64,000 nt of DNA, taken from Chloroflexi bacterium OLB14 (GTDB lineage Bacteria; Chloroflexota; Anaerolineae; Anaerolineales; Villigracilaceae). This document shows positions 7,947 to 15,779 of the stretch, piece after piece. The translations under genes and the position numbers were made by a program. How positions within the stretch are numbered: position 1 is the first letter of the stretch; every line of letters starts with the position of its first letter. Under the pieces are notes generated by a model, which was not told the origin of the DNA, did not search any database, and was given only the letters and a program-made list of their open reading frames with translations. The stretch is taken from NCBI GenBank assembly GCA_001567105.1, contig LMZR01000049.1, positions 1 to 64,000 of the forward strand, written 5' to 3'.

Positions 7947-8696
7947 TTATTTTCTGCTTAATGTTTGCACAGCCAATGCGGGGTCATCGGTAAAAATGCC
8001 ATCTATCCCCCAATCTTTTAGGCGGGTAATTTCTTCGGGCGTATTTGCAGTCCACACATGCACACGACGTTTGAGGCGATGTACTCGGTTTACTTGTTCT
8101 TTGCTTACATCTGAAATATGCGGGTGTAAAGCTTGATATTCACCGAACATAAATCCAAACGACCTCGCCCACAAGCCAATCAAACTTGGCATGGCTAATA
8201 GCCCACGCGGAATTTCAGGGAAGATATTCTCAGCAATTTTTAGATTTGAGGCTAAGAAGGAAGAAAAAATAATCTGTTTTTGATTATTGTGTTTCTTAAT
8301 CAATTCGCAAACTTTTTTTGTTAAGCCATCATTTTTAGTGGAATAATTGGTCAACTCAATATTGATTAATTTATTCTTACCGACTGTTTCAAACACTTCC
8401 TCAAGAAGAGGCACTTTTGTGTTTGCAAATTTTGCGTCGAACCAAGTGCCTGCATCCAACTTACGAATTTCATTCAATGTGAATAAGGCAACTTTGCCTT
8501 TGCCGTTTGTAGTTCTATCTACTGTCATGTCGTGAAAGACAATCACTTCTCCATCGGCTGTCAACTTTGCATCGAGTTCAATACCATCAGCGCCTTTTGT
8601 GATGGCTTGCGAAAAAGCAGGCAGTGTATTTTCTGGTGCGTGGGTTAAGTCACCACGATGGGCGAGGATGATGGGGGTAGGAAAATGTTGAAGCAT
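7947..8696 (-). CDS. Glycerophosphodiester phosphodiesterase
   Basis: The 249-residue protein is a compact GDPD-family TIM barrel that hydrolyses glycerophosphodiesters to glycerol-3-phosphate and an alcohol. The hallmark motifs are near the N-terminus: AHRGDLTHAPENT (residues 12-24), GIELDAKLTADGEVIVFHD (metal ligands Glu and Asp, and the general acid-base His) and TVDRTTNGKG. The C-terminal VHVWTANTPEEI and WGIDGIFTDDPAL are also typical. There is no signal peptide, so it should be cytosolic like UgpQ. It sits 37 bases downstream of the AAA+ gene on the same strand and is probably co-transcribed with it. Confidence 0.92.
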   Translation of the reverse strand: MLQHFPTPIILAHRGDLTHAPENTLPAFSQAITKGADGIELDAKLTADGEVIVFHDMTVDRTTNGKGKVALFTLNEIRKLDAGTWFDAKFANTKVPLLEEVFETVGKNKLINIELTNYSTKNDGLTKKVCELIKKHNNQKQIIFSSFLASNLKIAENIFPEIPRGLLAMPSLIGLWARSFGFMFGEYQALHPHISDVSKEQVNRVHRLKRRVHVWTANTPEEITRLKDWGIDGIFTDDPALAVQTLSRK

Positions 8697-8733
8697 CAGA
8701 ATCAGTTTGAAGGTCAGTTATTGAGGCGGGTGT

Positions 8734-10062
8734 TTAAATATCCACAAAATAGGCTTTAGCGGCGCGGTCTAGCATATCACGTGACATGGTGGGCGGCACT
8801 GAGAGGTAGGAAGAAATATCGAGGATTTGGTCAAGCAAATCGCGTGGATGTGAGGCGCGTAATTTTCGGTTGCGTTTGATGTACCATTCTTGTAAAAGAT
8901 AGGCTAAACCTTGGTCGTTGTACTCAACGCGTTTAACTTGTGAAACACGTTTGAAGATTTCTCGAAATTCTTCAAAGGATGGGTCGCCGATTTCAATTTT
9001 ATGGCGCAAGCGTCTTAAGAAGGCTTCATCTACTAAATCTTTTGGGGGGAGATTGGTTGAGAAAACGATAAGCACGTCGAATGGGACTTCAACTTTACGA
9101 CCTGTATGTAGGCGCAAATAATCGAGCCGATTTTCAAGTGGCACAATCCAGCGATTTAATAAATCACGTGGGCGCACTTGTTGGCGTCCAAAGTCGTCAA
9201 TTAATAAAATGCCTCCATTGGCTTTAACTTGAAACGGGGCTTCGTAGAATTTTGTGGTGTCATCGAATACTAAATCTAAGCCTTCAAGTGTTAACTCACC
9301 ACCTACAACGATGAATGGTCTACGAATTTTTACCCAGCGCGGGTCACGGCGTGTATTAGAACGTAGATTACCCGTTGAGCTACCGCTGTTTTCTGTATCA
9401 GGTGCAAGGCTATGGCTAACTGCATCATATACTTTGATAACTTGCCCGTCTAAATAAAGGGCATACGGAATATACATGTTTTGGCTAAGAACCAAATTTC
9501 CAAAAGCACGGGCAATGCTTGTTTTACCATTGCCTGGAGGTCCGTACATAAAAATGGATGTGCCAGAGTTTAATGCAGGACCTAATTTTTGAAATGTAGT
9601 TTCGGAGATAACCATTTGAGATAAGATTTGTCTCATCGTTCTGGTGGTGACTGTCATCTTGCCACTTTTTTGACGACGAATCGCTTCGTTATAGACTTCA
9701 AATGGTACTGGGGCTTGACCTGCGTACTGGCTGCGGTCTAGTGCTTCACGTGCACGGATAATACCCGCACTGGTAATGCCGTAGGTATAAGCGCCATCTC
9801 CTAACCCACCCTGTGATGATTTAACTTCGATAGATTTTTCTTGCTTGAGTGTGAAGAGTAATTGATCTACAACACCTGCAAATGGAAGGGCAATCTCCTC
9901 TGCTATTTTGAAACCTGTTAGGTAGCCTCGAAAATATAACACTTTGAGGATTAGATCCTGTAGCCATAGTGGCGAAAGCCCTGTGTCTTCAAGATTGTTG
10001 ATTTGAGGCGGAGAAAATCCGCTATCCATATTTCCGATTTGTCCAGTTTGTCTTGTTGCCAT
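8734..10062 (-). CDS. AAA+ ATPase with N-terminal winged-helix-like region
   Basis: The 442-residue protein has an N-terminal region (about 25-130) that looks like one or two winged-helix domains (LILKVLYFRGYLTGFKIAEE; YTYGITSAGIIRAREALD). A AAA+ module follows, with Walker A GPPGNGKTS (about residue 174), Walker B GGILLIDDFGRQ, sensor-1 VLIVFSTNL and an arginine-finger candidate in EAFLRRLRHKIEIG. A lid-like helical domain ends the chain. The PGNGKT sequence and the architecture resemble MoxR/RavA-like chaperone ATPases, but I do not recognise the exact family. No partner VWA-domain gene is adjacent. Confidence 0.75.
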   Translation of the reverse strand: MATRQTGQIGNMDSGFSPPQINNLEDTGLSPLWLQDLILKVLYFRGYLTGFKIAEEIALPFAGVVDQLLFTLKQEKSIEVKSSQGGLGDGAYTYGITSAGIIRAREALDRSQYAGQAPVPFEVYNEAIRRQKSGKMTVTTRTMRQILSQMVISETTFQKLGPALNSGTSIFMYGPPGNGKTSIARAFGNLVLSQNMYIPYALYLDGQVIKVYDAVSHSLAPDTENSGSSTGNLRSNTRRDPRWVKIRRPFIVVGGELTLEGLDLVFDDTTKFYEAPFQVKANGGILLIDDFGRQQVRPRDLLNRWIVPLENRLDYLRLHTGRKVEVPFDVLIVFSTNLPPKDLVDEAFLRRLRHKIEIGDPSFEEFREIFKRVSQVKRVEYNDQGLAYLLQEWYIKRNRKLRASHPRDLLDQILDISSYLSVPPTMSRDMLDRAAKAYFVDI

Positions 10063-10159
10063 GTATCACCAATAGTTTTAGTCACAGGGGCATTTTCAAA
10101 AAAATTGTGTATTTATCTGTGACTAGTTTTTTTATTACTCAATTATACTTCCTTTCGTT

Positions 10160-10165
10160 TATAAT
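10160..10165 (+). promoter_or_regulatory. Candidate -10 box of the glycosyltransferase gene
   Basis: TATAAT ends nine bases before the ATG at 10175, so transcription would start about three bases before translation. No Shine-Dalgarno sequence is present in that space, which suggests a nearly leaderless mRNA. No good -35 was identified. Confidence 0.45.
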
Positions 10166-10174
10166 TCAGACATT

Positions 10175-10858
10175 ATGAAACTATCTGTAATAATTCCTGT
10201 TTACAATGAAGTTGAAAGTATCCTAACAATTCTGAAACGTGTACAAGATACTAAGCTAGCTAGTGAAATTGTTTTAGTAGACGATGGCTCTAAAGATGGC
10301 ACGCGAGATGTATTAACAAAGTTGATGGGCAAAAAGGGTTTAAATGTCATTTTGCATGAAAAGAATCAAGGCAAGGGTGCGGCAGTACGCACAGGCATGG
10401 CAGCGGCAAAAGGAGATGTTCTCTTAATTCAAGATGCTGATTTGGAATATGACCCGCGTGATTATCCTGAGCTATTGAAACCCATTCAAGAAGGCGTAGC
10501 AGATGTGGTGTACGGCTCTCGCTTTTTAGGAAAAGCACATAGAGTAACGATGTTTTGGCATTTGATGGCAAATAAATTATTAACTCTAATGACTAATATT
10601 TTATACGACACCATTTTGACGGACATGGAAACTGGTTATAAAGTATTCCGCAAAGAAGTTATTCAAGGCATGACAATTCGCGCCAACAGTTTCAACTTTG
10701 AACCTGAATTTACTGCCAAAATACTAAAACGAAAATATAGAATTTTTGAAGTGCCAATTACATTCAACCCACGCGATTATTCACAAGGTAAAAAAATCAA
10801 ATTACACGATGCCTTTGAAGCAGTTTGGGCGTTATTGAAATATAGATTTGTAGATTAA
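10175..10858 (+). CDS. Glycosyltransferase family 2 (DPM1/GtrB-like)
   Basis: The 227-residue protein has the GT-A fold of family 2: LSVIIPVYNEVESI at residues 3-16, EIVLVDDGSKDGT with the nucleotide-binding Asp pair, NQGKGAAVRTGMAAAKGD, and IQDADLEYDP, which carries the DxD metal site. YGSRFLGKAHR, LTDMETGYKVFR and the late FEPEFTAKILKRKYRIFEVP are characteristic of polyprenyl-phosphate mannosyl/glucosyltransferases. No C-terminal membrane domain is present, as in short DPM1-type enzymes. It likely charges a lipid carrier at the inner face of the membrane. It is a single-gene unit closed by a strong terminator. Confidence 0.9.
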   Translation: MKLSVIIPVYNEVESILTILKRVQDTKLASEIVLVDDGSKDGTRDVLTKLMGKKGLNVILHEKNQGKGAAVRTGMAAAKGDVLLIQDADLEYDPRDYPELLKPIQEGVADVVYGSRFLGKAHRVTMFWHLMANKLLTLMTNILYDTILTDMETGYKVFRKEVIQGMTIRANSFNFEPEFTAKILKRKYRIFEVPITFNPRDYSQGKKIKLHDAFEAVWALLKYRFVD

Positions 10859-10860
10859 TC

Positions 10861-10896
10861 AAAACATCCCGCACAATTGTGCGGGATGTTTTTTTA
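10861..10896. terminator. Bidirectional intrinsic terminator
   Basis: ACATCCCGCAC-AATT-GTGCGGGATGT forms a perfect 11-bp stem (10864-10889), flanked by AAA on the left and seven T on the right. It separates the converging glycosyltransferase and S41 protease genes. Confidence 0.9.
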
Positions 10897-10902
10897 TTCA
10901 GC

Positions 10903-13377
10903 TTACGGTTTTACATATACTGTGTATTCATCCACATAATCGCCTGCTTCATAAGTGGAAGCACCATCGTTAATGTTTCCTTTGAAAGTGGCAGTCGTTG
11001 AAAAGTGATGTTCACCAGCTGTCCATTCAGATAAAGCCGTATAAACCAAGCGACATTCCAAACCACCTGAAGCCACATCATAAATCGCTAATTGATCGTC
11101 AGGAATTTCTTTGCCATCTAAGATAAATTTCAAATCAATTAGCTTAAAGTTTTGCTCAAGTGTGGCTTTATCTTTAGCACACCAAGCGTAGGGCCAAATC
11201 AGAGTTTTGGATTTTGAAAGCGGGATGGTATATGTCTTTGTATGAGGAGTTAAGACTTCCTCATTGTATTCCTCACGGGCAACATCCCATAAAAATTCTG
11301 CTCCGCCAGCAAATTCAGCTTCCGCTTCACTTGGTGACGATAACTTGGGTGCCGCACTGGGAGTAATGCCTGCGCCTAACGGCTCCAACACAGCTTTAAT
11401 GCCTGCTTCTAAAACAAAGTCATCTACGCGGTAAATATTGGATTCATCCACAGGGACACGAAGCGTCGGTTGAACACCTGAGCCCTCTAGAAAGATACTG
11501 CCGTCCGCAAGTGTGAAGCGTCCTGTCGGCACTTGGAATGAAAACTCTTCAGGCAAGAGGAATTGTCCCCGAGCCACCTCAGCTTCCACGCCGCCTGTTG
11601 GGTATTGACCTACTGTAATCATACCTGGCACTTGACTAAAGCCATACGATTCAAGTTCGCAAGCACTATAACAAGCCTGCCCCACTAATAAAACCATTTT
11701 ATCGAAACGATATTGATTCTGGTTTGGTATAACTTTATCGGGCAAACCTTCAGGCTCAAATTTACCAGTGGCTTCGCTGTAATAACTTAATTGCCCCATC
11801 GGAATTTCTTCGTCGGTTAAGAAACCCGCTAAACCTAAATTGGCACCGCCGCCGTTGTAGCGCATATCAATGATAATGCCTGCTACTTCACGGGCTTCAA
11901 ACTGTTGCAAAGCACGTTCAAACAAACGGATGATGAGATTCAAATCGTCAAAATTACTGCTGATGCGAATATAACCAACGCTTGAATTTCCTTGAGTGAT
12001 AATTTGCGATTCAACTGGTAGCAGATCATCAAAATTAACACCAAAGTAAATAGAAGTGCGGCTAAACGATTCTCTTTCTGCTATAGCGGTTAGTGTAACA
12101 GTTTGCTCGCTGCCATTTGGGTTTGTAAATGTAATTTCAGCAGTATCGCCAACTTTAGCACGCAATAGATAACGAGCCTGTTGATAACGAATGGCAAAAT
12201 CGGAAGACTGTAAAACATAAGTTTGCGTTTTTCCAATAGCATCGGCAATGGCTTCACCATTAAAAGCAGTTACTTCAGCCCCAACTTCAATACCTGCTTG
12301 TTGAGCGGGTGCGCCATCTACAACATGGATAACTAAAACACGTCCATCATCAAGCTCGCGCAAAGTCAAACCGTAGCCGCCTTCAGTAGCGGCGGTAAAG
12401 TCAGCGCTGGCATAATCGCCACCATCAAAGCCGACATGCCCATCTTTGAAAGCCCAAGAATAATCTCGTAAGGCTAAATAAAATGCTTCGGGGTCTTTAT
12501 CTTTTTCAGCTTTTTCAACACGTGGTTTTAATTCTTTGTATAAAGCATCCCAATCAGGTTGTTTGCCTTCAATGCCGTTAAAGGCATATTCTTTGCGGAT
12601 AATTTCAAACATCTTATCAAAGGCTTCGGTATAAGAATCGCCTGAAAAGTCTTTCACAGCCACATCGTTTGGCTCGTATAAAGTCATCTCGGCAATTGTC
12701 TCTTTGCCAAATGAAAATGGGTCTGTATCCAAATTGACGATTGTATAACCTGCTTGTAGCGGGGCAACAGGGTCATCAGCAGTGAATAACAAACCGTCAG
12801 CACCAAAACCGCTTGGGAAACTTTGCTCGGCATCTGGCGCCCAAACGACTAACTTACCTGCAATCACTTCATCGTCATTTTCTGTATCAGTTTGGATAGA
12901 GGCTAAATAAGAGGGCCAACCGCGCGAACGATCATCACCTACTGCATAAGGTCCACCATACAAATTAGGAGAATATCCAACAGCAAAAATTTGCACGCCA
13001 GTATTTTCTGCGCCATTGTTATCTACATCATTAAACTCGCCTTCAGGTAAAGCGGGCAAATTCAAATCAAAAGTACCGCTCAAGGTTTCAGGGTCATAGG
13101 TCATATAACCCAATACTTGTGAATCAACGGGCAATTCCCACTCTTCATCGCGTATCACAAAGCCATGCATATCTAACAAAGCAACGGCATTCTCAACATA
13201 GTAAGTAAAAACAAAATCATTTGAAATTGTATATTCACCCTGCACCTGCACAGGTTCACCCACATTTTCAGGTGTAACTTCTGGCGTGGCTGTCTCTTCT
13301 GTTTTGGGTGCACAAGCAGAAAACACCAAAACGAAAATTGCCAACACAGAAAAAAGCCGAACTATGTTTTTCCTCAT
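10903..13377 (-). CDS. S41-family peptidase lipoprotein (C-terminal processing protease-like)
   Basis: The 824-residue protein has a lipobox signal (MRKNIVRLFSVLAIFVLVFSAC) and a Thr/Glu linker, so it should be anchored outside the membrane. Residues about 235-320 form a helical region like the N-terminal part of tail-specific proteases. A PDZ domain follows (GRVLVIHVVDGAPAQQAGIE, about 345-430). The S41 core contains GIIIDMRYNGGGANLG, LLVGQACYSACELESYGF (nucleophile Ser near residue 568) and VGQYPTGGVEAEV. The CtpA-type catalytic Lys in the last motif is not obvious. The N-terminal 60-230 and C-terminal 690-820 segments are beta-rich and unassigned. GGAGGATGATTTATG supports the start. Confidence 0.85.
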   Translation of the reverse strand: MRKNIVRLFSVLAIFVLVFSACAPKTEETATPEVTPENVGEPVQVQGEYTISNDFVFTYYVENAVALLDMHGFVIRDEEWELPVDSQVLGYMTYDPETLSGTFDLNLPALPEGEFNDVDNNGAENTGVQIFAVGYSPNLYGGPYAVGDDRSRGWPSYLASIQTDTENDDEVIAGKLVVWAPDAEQSFPSGFGADGLLFTADDPVAPLQAGYTIVNLDTDPFSFGKETIAEMTLYEPNDVAVKDFSGDSYTEAFDKMFEIIRKEYAFNGIEGKQPDWDALYKELKPRVEKAEKDKDPEAFYLALRDYSWAFKDGHVGFDGGDYASADFTAATEGGYGLTLRELDDGRVLVIHVVDGAPAQQAGIEVGAEVTAFNGEAIADAIGKTQTYVLQSSDFAIRYQQARYLLRAKVGDTAEITFTNPNGSEQTVTLTAIAERESFSRTSIYFGVNFDDLLPVESQIITQGNSSVGYIRISSNFDDLNLIIRLFERALQQFEAREVAGIIIDMRYNGGGANLGLAGFLTDEEIPMGQLSYYSEATGKFEPEGLPDKVIPNQNQYRFDKMVLLVGQACYSACELESYGFSQVPGMITVGQYPTGGVEAEVARGQFLLPEEFSFQVPTGRFTLADGSIFLEGSGVQPTLRVPVDESNIYRVDDFVLEAGIKAVLEPLGAGITPSAAPKLSSPSEAEAEFAGGAEFLWDVAREEYNEEVLTPHTKTYTIPLSKSKTLIWPYAWCAKDKATLEQNFKLIDLKFILDGKEIPDDQLAIYDVASGGLECRLVYTALSEWTAGEHHFSTTATFKGNINDGASTYEAGDYVDEYTVYVKP

Positions 13378-13437
13378 AAATCATCCTCCAAAGTTTTTTA
13401 TAATGTTTATCAAGATGTTATGTTATATAATTTTTGT

Positions 13438-13755
13438 ATGAATAATTATATGTCAGAACTTGAAAATGCTGTAAGAGCTAGAGAGCAGGGTAAAGAAGGT
13501 CAGGCGCGGGTATGTGCAAGGCGCGCGGCAGGCATTGCTATAAAAGATTATTTAACCCGCAAAGCAATACGAGTGCCAAGTGTAAGTGCTTACGATTTAT
13601 TAAATTATATAAAAGATGAAACGCCTCTACCCGCTGACCTAAAACTGATTGCTGACCATTTGACTTTACGTGTGGCTGAAGACTTCACCTTGCCTATTGA
13701 TGTTGATTTGATAGCTGAATCTCGCTTGCTATGTGAGTGGCTAGAAAAAAAATAA
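13438..13755 (+). CDS. Small HEPN-like helical protein, unknown function
   Basis: From ATG 13438 the protein has 105 residues and is nearly all helical: MSELENAVRAREQGKEGQAR, VCARRAAGIAIKDYL and RLLCEWLEKK. The pattern of a charged first helix followed by an A-rich helix with RR is reminiscent of HEPN-type nucleotide-binding proteins, but the RX4-6H motif is absent. TATAAT at 13426-13431 ends only six bases before this ATG, so the mRNA would be leaderless. An upstream in-frame ATG (13420) would lie in front of this promoter and is therefore rejected. It is divergent from the S41 gene and closed by a palindromic repeat. Confidence 0.6.
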   Translation: MNNYMSELENAVRAREQGKEGQARVCARRAAGIAIKDYLTRKAIRVPSVSAYDLLNYIKDETPLPADLKLIADHLTLRVAEDFTLPIDVDLIAESRLLCEWLEKK

Positions 13756-13758
13756 AAA

Positions 13759-13790
13759 GGTGACAATCACTTTGAAAGTGACTGCCACCT
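13759..13790. repeat. GTGACxxTCAC palindromic repeat, likely terminator
   Basis: AGGTGACAATCACTTT and AAAGTGACTGCCACCT pair with two mismatches around a single-base loop. The same family occurs as a perfect hairpin at 29932 and inside a coding region at 63697. It lies between convergent genes and may end transcription in both directions. Confidence 0.65.
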
Positions 13791-13814
13791 GATGTTATAT
13801 TGCGTAGTATATAT

Positions 13815-14096
13815 TTACAATGTGCTTTTGCGCCCAGCAAAGTAATATAACGCGCGAGCTAAGGTGACCAATACCAACATGCCAGATAGCACGCCTCCAA
13901 AAACAAAAAACAATCTGCGCCAATCACTAAAGCGTAATTGAATTTCACGACGGCTTGGAATTTGAATACGAGAATGCAAACGCTGAATCAAATCTTGAGG
14001 TGCAGAAACCCGTTTCAAAGTCCCCGCAAGATGCGCTTCAATTTCTTCAAAATCCTGTTGATGAATCTGGTCAGTCATGGCAATATCTTTATTCAA
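13815..14096 (-). CDS. Small single-pass membrane protein downstream of sigma factor and DegV
   Basis: The 93-residue protein has a cytoplasmic N-terminal part (HQQDFEEIEAHLAGTLKRVS, then PQDLIQRLHSRI), a basic stretch RRLFFV and one membrane helix, FGGVLSGMLVLVTLARALYY. It overlaps the DegV gene by eight bases and is the last gene of a sigma factor-DegV-membrane protein operon. An N-terminal domain followed by one membrane helix is the plan of anti-sigma factors, but no zinc-binding HxxxCxxC motif is present. Starting at the second Met (MTDQIHQ, six codons in) is also possible. Confidence 0.6.
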   Translation of the reverse strand: MNKDIAMTDQIHQQDFEEIEAHLAGTLKRVSAPQDLIQRLHSRIQIPSRREIQLRFSDWRRLFFVFGGVLSGMLVLVTLARALYYFAGRKSTL

Positions 14097-14931
14097 GAGG
14101 ATATAAAATTAAACCCACAGTGCCAGGTCCAAGGTTGGCGGCAATTGAAATAGCGAGATCGCTAATCATGGTTTCTTTAACGTTGAAATGATTTTTGGAT
14201 TCATCTAATAATGCCTGCCCCGATTTTAAATCACGTGCATGTACAACCGCTAAATAAACAGGCTTATCACCAAATTCTTCTTTGGCCATAGCAATGACGC
14301 GGTCTAAAGCGGCTCTGCGGGTGCGAACTTTTTCTTTCATATCTAGTACGCCATTCATTAACACAGCAATTGGCTTAACATTTAATACAGAAGCCAATGC
14401 CGCCTGCAAAGCTTTTACACGACCCGACATTTTGGCATATTCCAATGTATCAAGTGTAAGAATTACTCGGATTTTTGTTTTTTTGCTTTCAATATATTTG
14501 ACAATTTCATCTATACTTTTGCCAGCACGTTCCATTTTGCGGGCTTCACGACACAGTAAACCAATTGCCAAAGAGCCAACGATTGAGTCGATAGGAATAA
14601 TATTGAATTCATCTTTTAATTCTTCGGCGGCTGCCATCGCTGAAGCATACGTGCCTGAAAGTTTAGCAGTGATGTGAAGCGAAAGGATGGTATCTCCCTT
14701 TTGAGCGATCTTACGATAAAACTCAACAAATTGATGCGGTGAAGGTTGTGAAGTTTTAGGAATACGTTTGGTTTCTTCCACTAACTTATAAAATCCTTCA
14801 TTGTCCAATTCACTTCCCTGTAAGTAAGATTTTTCTCCAAACAGAATATTGACGGGGATAACATCAATGCCATATTCTGTAGCCCATTCAGGGAGGATAT
14901 CTGCCGCGCCATCTGTTACGATTCTTAACAT
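14089..14931 (-). CDS. DegV family fatty-acid-binding protein
   Basis: The 280-residue length is normal for DegV. The family binds a fatty acid between two domains; in Firmicutes related proteins (FakB) present it to a kinase. Motifs: IVTDGAADILPEWATEYGID (residues 4-23), VIPVNILFGEKSYLQGSEL, the TSQPSPHQFVEFYRKI segment that carries the family's T-S-Q-P signature, ILSLHITAKLSGTYASA and VILTLDTLEYAKMSGRV. It starts three bases after the sigma-factor gene, so the two are co-transcribed. No DAK-domain kinase (FakA) is visible nearby. Confidence 0.93.
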   Translation of the reverse strand: MLRIVTDGAADILPEWATEYGIDVIPVNILFGEKSYLQGSELDNEGFYKLVEETKRIPKTSQPSPHQFVEFYRKIAQKGDTILSLHITAKLSGTYASAMAAAEELKDEFNIIPIDSIVGSLAIGLLCREARKMERAGKSIDEIVKYIESKKTKIRVILTLDTLEYAKMSGRVKALQAALASVLNVKPIAVLMNGVLDMKEKVRTRRAALDRVIAMAKEEFGDKPVYLAVVHARDLKSGQALLDESKNHFNVKETMISDLAISIAANLGPGTVGLILYPLE

Positions 14932-14934
14932 ATT

Positions 14935-15546
14935 TTATTCTCCTTCAAGGTTGATGTTTTGGTCTTCCATTTGATCTCGCAAAGCCAGCAGTGTTCGGTG
15001 ATATAAGCTTTTCACTGCGCCTTCGCTTCGTCCCATAATTTTTCCAATTTCTGCATTCGACATGTTTTCAACAAATTTTAAAATCAGCAAATTTTGTCTT
15101 TCTGGTGGCAAGGTGCGAATCATTTTTAATAATGCTTCTTGCTCTTGTGAACGTACAAGATTTTTTTCAGGATGGTCGCCTTTGGTTGGCAAAACAGGTA
15201 AATCATCTAGTGGGACTTCTTGTTTTCGATTACGGTCTCTATGCCAATTAGCCACTAAATTATGAGCAATTCGATACAACCACGCTGAAAACGGGACACC
15301 TCGATCTGTATAGTTAACAATATGATGCATTGCTCGTTGAAACACACGCGCAGTTAAATCTTCAGCATCATGCGCATTACCTGTGCGATAGTAAATATAG
15401 TTGAAGATGCGTTCAACATATTGCCCATATAAAATGCCAAAAGCATCACGGTCGCCTTTGGAAGCGCGGGCTAGAGTTTCTTCTTCGTTGTATTCCAGTT
15501 CAGTCAAGTATTCAGCCTTACTGACGGAATTTGATACATATAACAC
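14935..15546 (-). CDS. ECF-type RNA polymerase sigma factor
   Basis: The 203-residue protein has region 2 at about residues 28-100 (FGILYGQYVERIFNYIYYRT, HDAEDLTARVFQRAMHHI, FSAWLYRIAHNLVANWHRD) and region 4 at about 135-190 (PPERQNLLILKFVENMSNAE, IGKIMGRSEGAVKSLYHRT), separated by a short linker. It lacks region 3, as in ECF sigma factors. It is the first gene of an operon with DegV and a small membrane protein that may act as its regulator. The nearby start MLYVSN has no strong ribosome binding site; a later start would cost little. Confidence 0.9.
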   Translation of the reverse strand: MLYVSNSVSKAEYLTELEYNEEETLARASKGDRDAFGILYGQYVERIFNYIYYRTGNAHDAEDLTARVFQRAMHHIVNYTDRGVPFSAWLYRIAHNLVANWHRDRNRKQEVPLDDLPVLPTKGDHPEKNLVRSQEQEALLKMIRTLPPERQNLLILKFVENMSNAEIGKIMGRSEGAVKSLYHRTLLALRDQMEDQNINLEGE

Positions 15547-15679
15547 CGTCAGATTTTATAAGTTGCACTGAGTATAACATGGCAAATATTGGCAGTTTTT
15601 GGGTACATAGCCAACTGCACGAGTTGAGTATAATAAAAGGTTTGTTTGCTCACTAATTTTATTTTCAGAACACATGTGC

Positions 15680-15685
15680 TATAAT
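15680..15685 (+). promoter_or_regulatory. Candidate uvrA -10 box
   Basis: TATAAT about 95 bases before the uvrA ATG. If used, the inverted repeat at 15707-15759 would lie in the 5' leader of the uvrA mRNA. A second candidate, TATAAA, follows the inverted repeat at about 15761-15766. Confidence 0.35.
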
Positions 15686-15706
15686 TAGCTACATTTTCAA
15701 CACAAA

Positions 15707-15759
15707 CGTCCCGCAGGGTTACTCAAACATTTTGTAGAGTCATTTCAACCTGCGGGACG
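15707..15759. repeat. Inverted repeat CGTCCCGCAGG...CCTGCGGGACG upstream of uvrA
   Basis: The arms CGTCCCGCAGGGTT (15707-15720) and AACCTGCGGGACG (15747-15759) pair over 13 bp with one bulged G and enclose 26 bases. A related element with the same arms occurs at 47129-47180, directly upstream of murJ. Both copies are followed by GGTA and an AT-rich -10-like sequence. Confidence 0.75.
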
Positions 15760-15779
15760 GTATAAAAGGCTAATCATCT

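Noticed and set aside
13420..13437. Earlier ATG for the HEPN-like gene
   Set aside because: It lies upstream of and overlaps the TATAAT box, so it would not be transcribed from that promoter.
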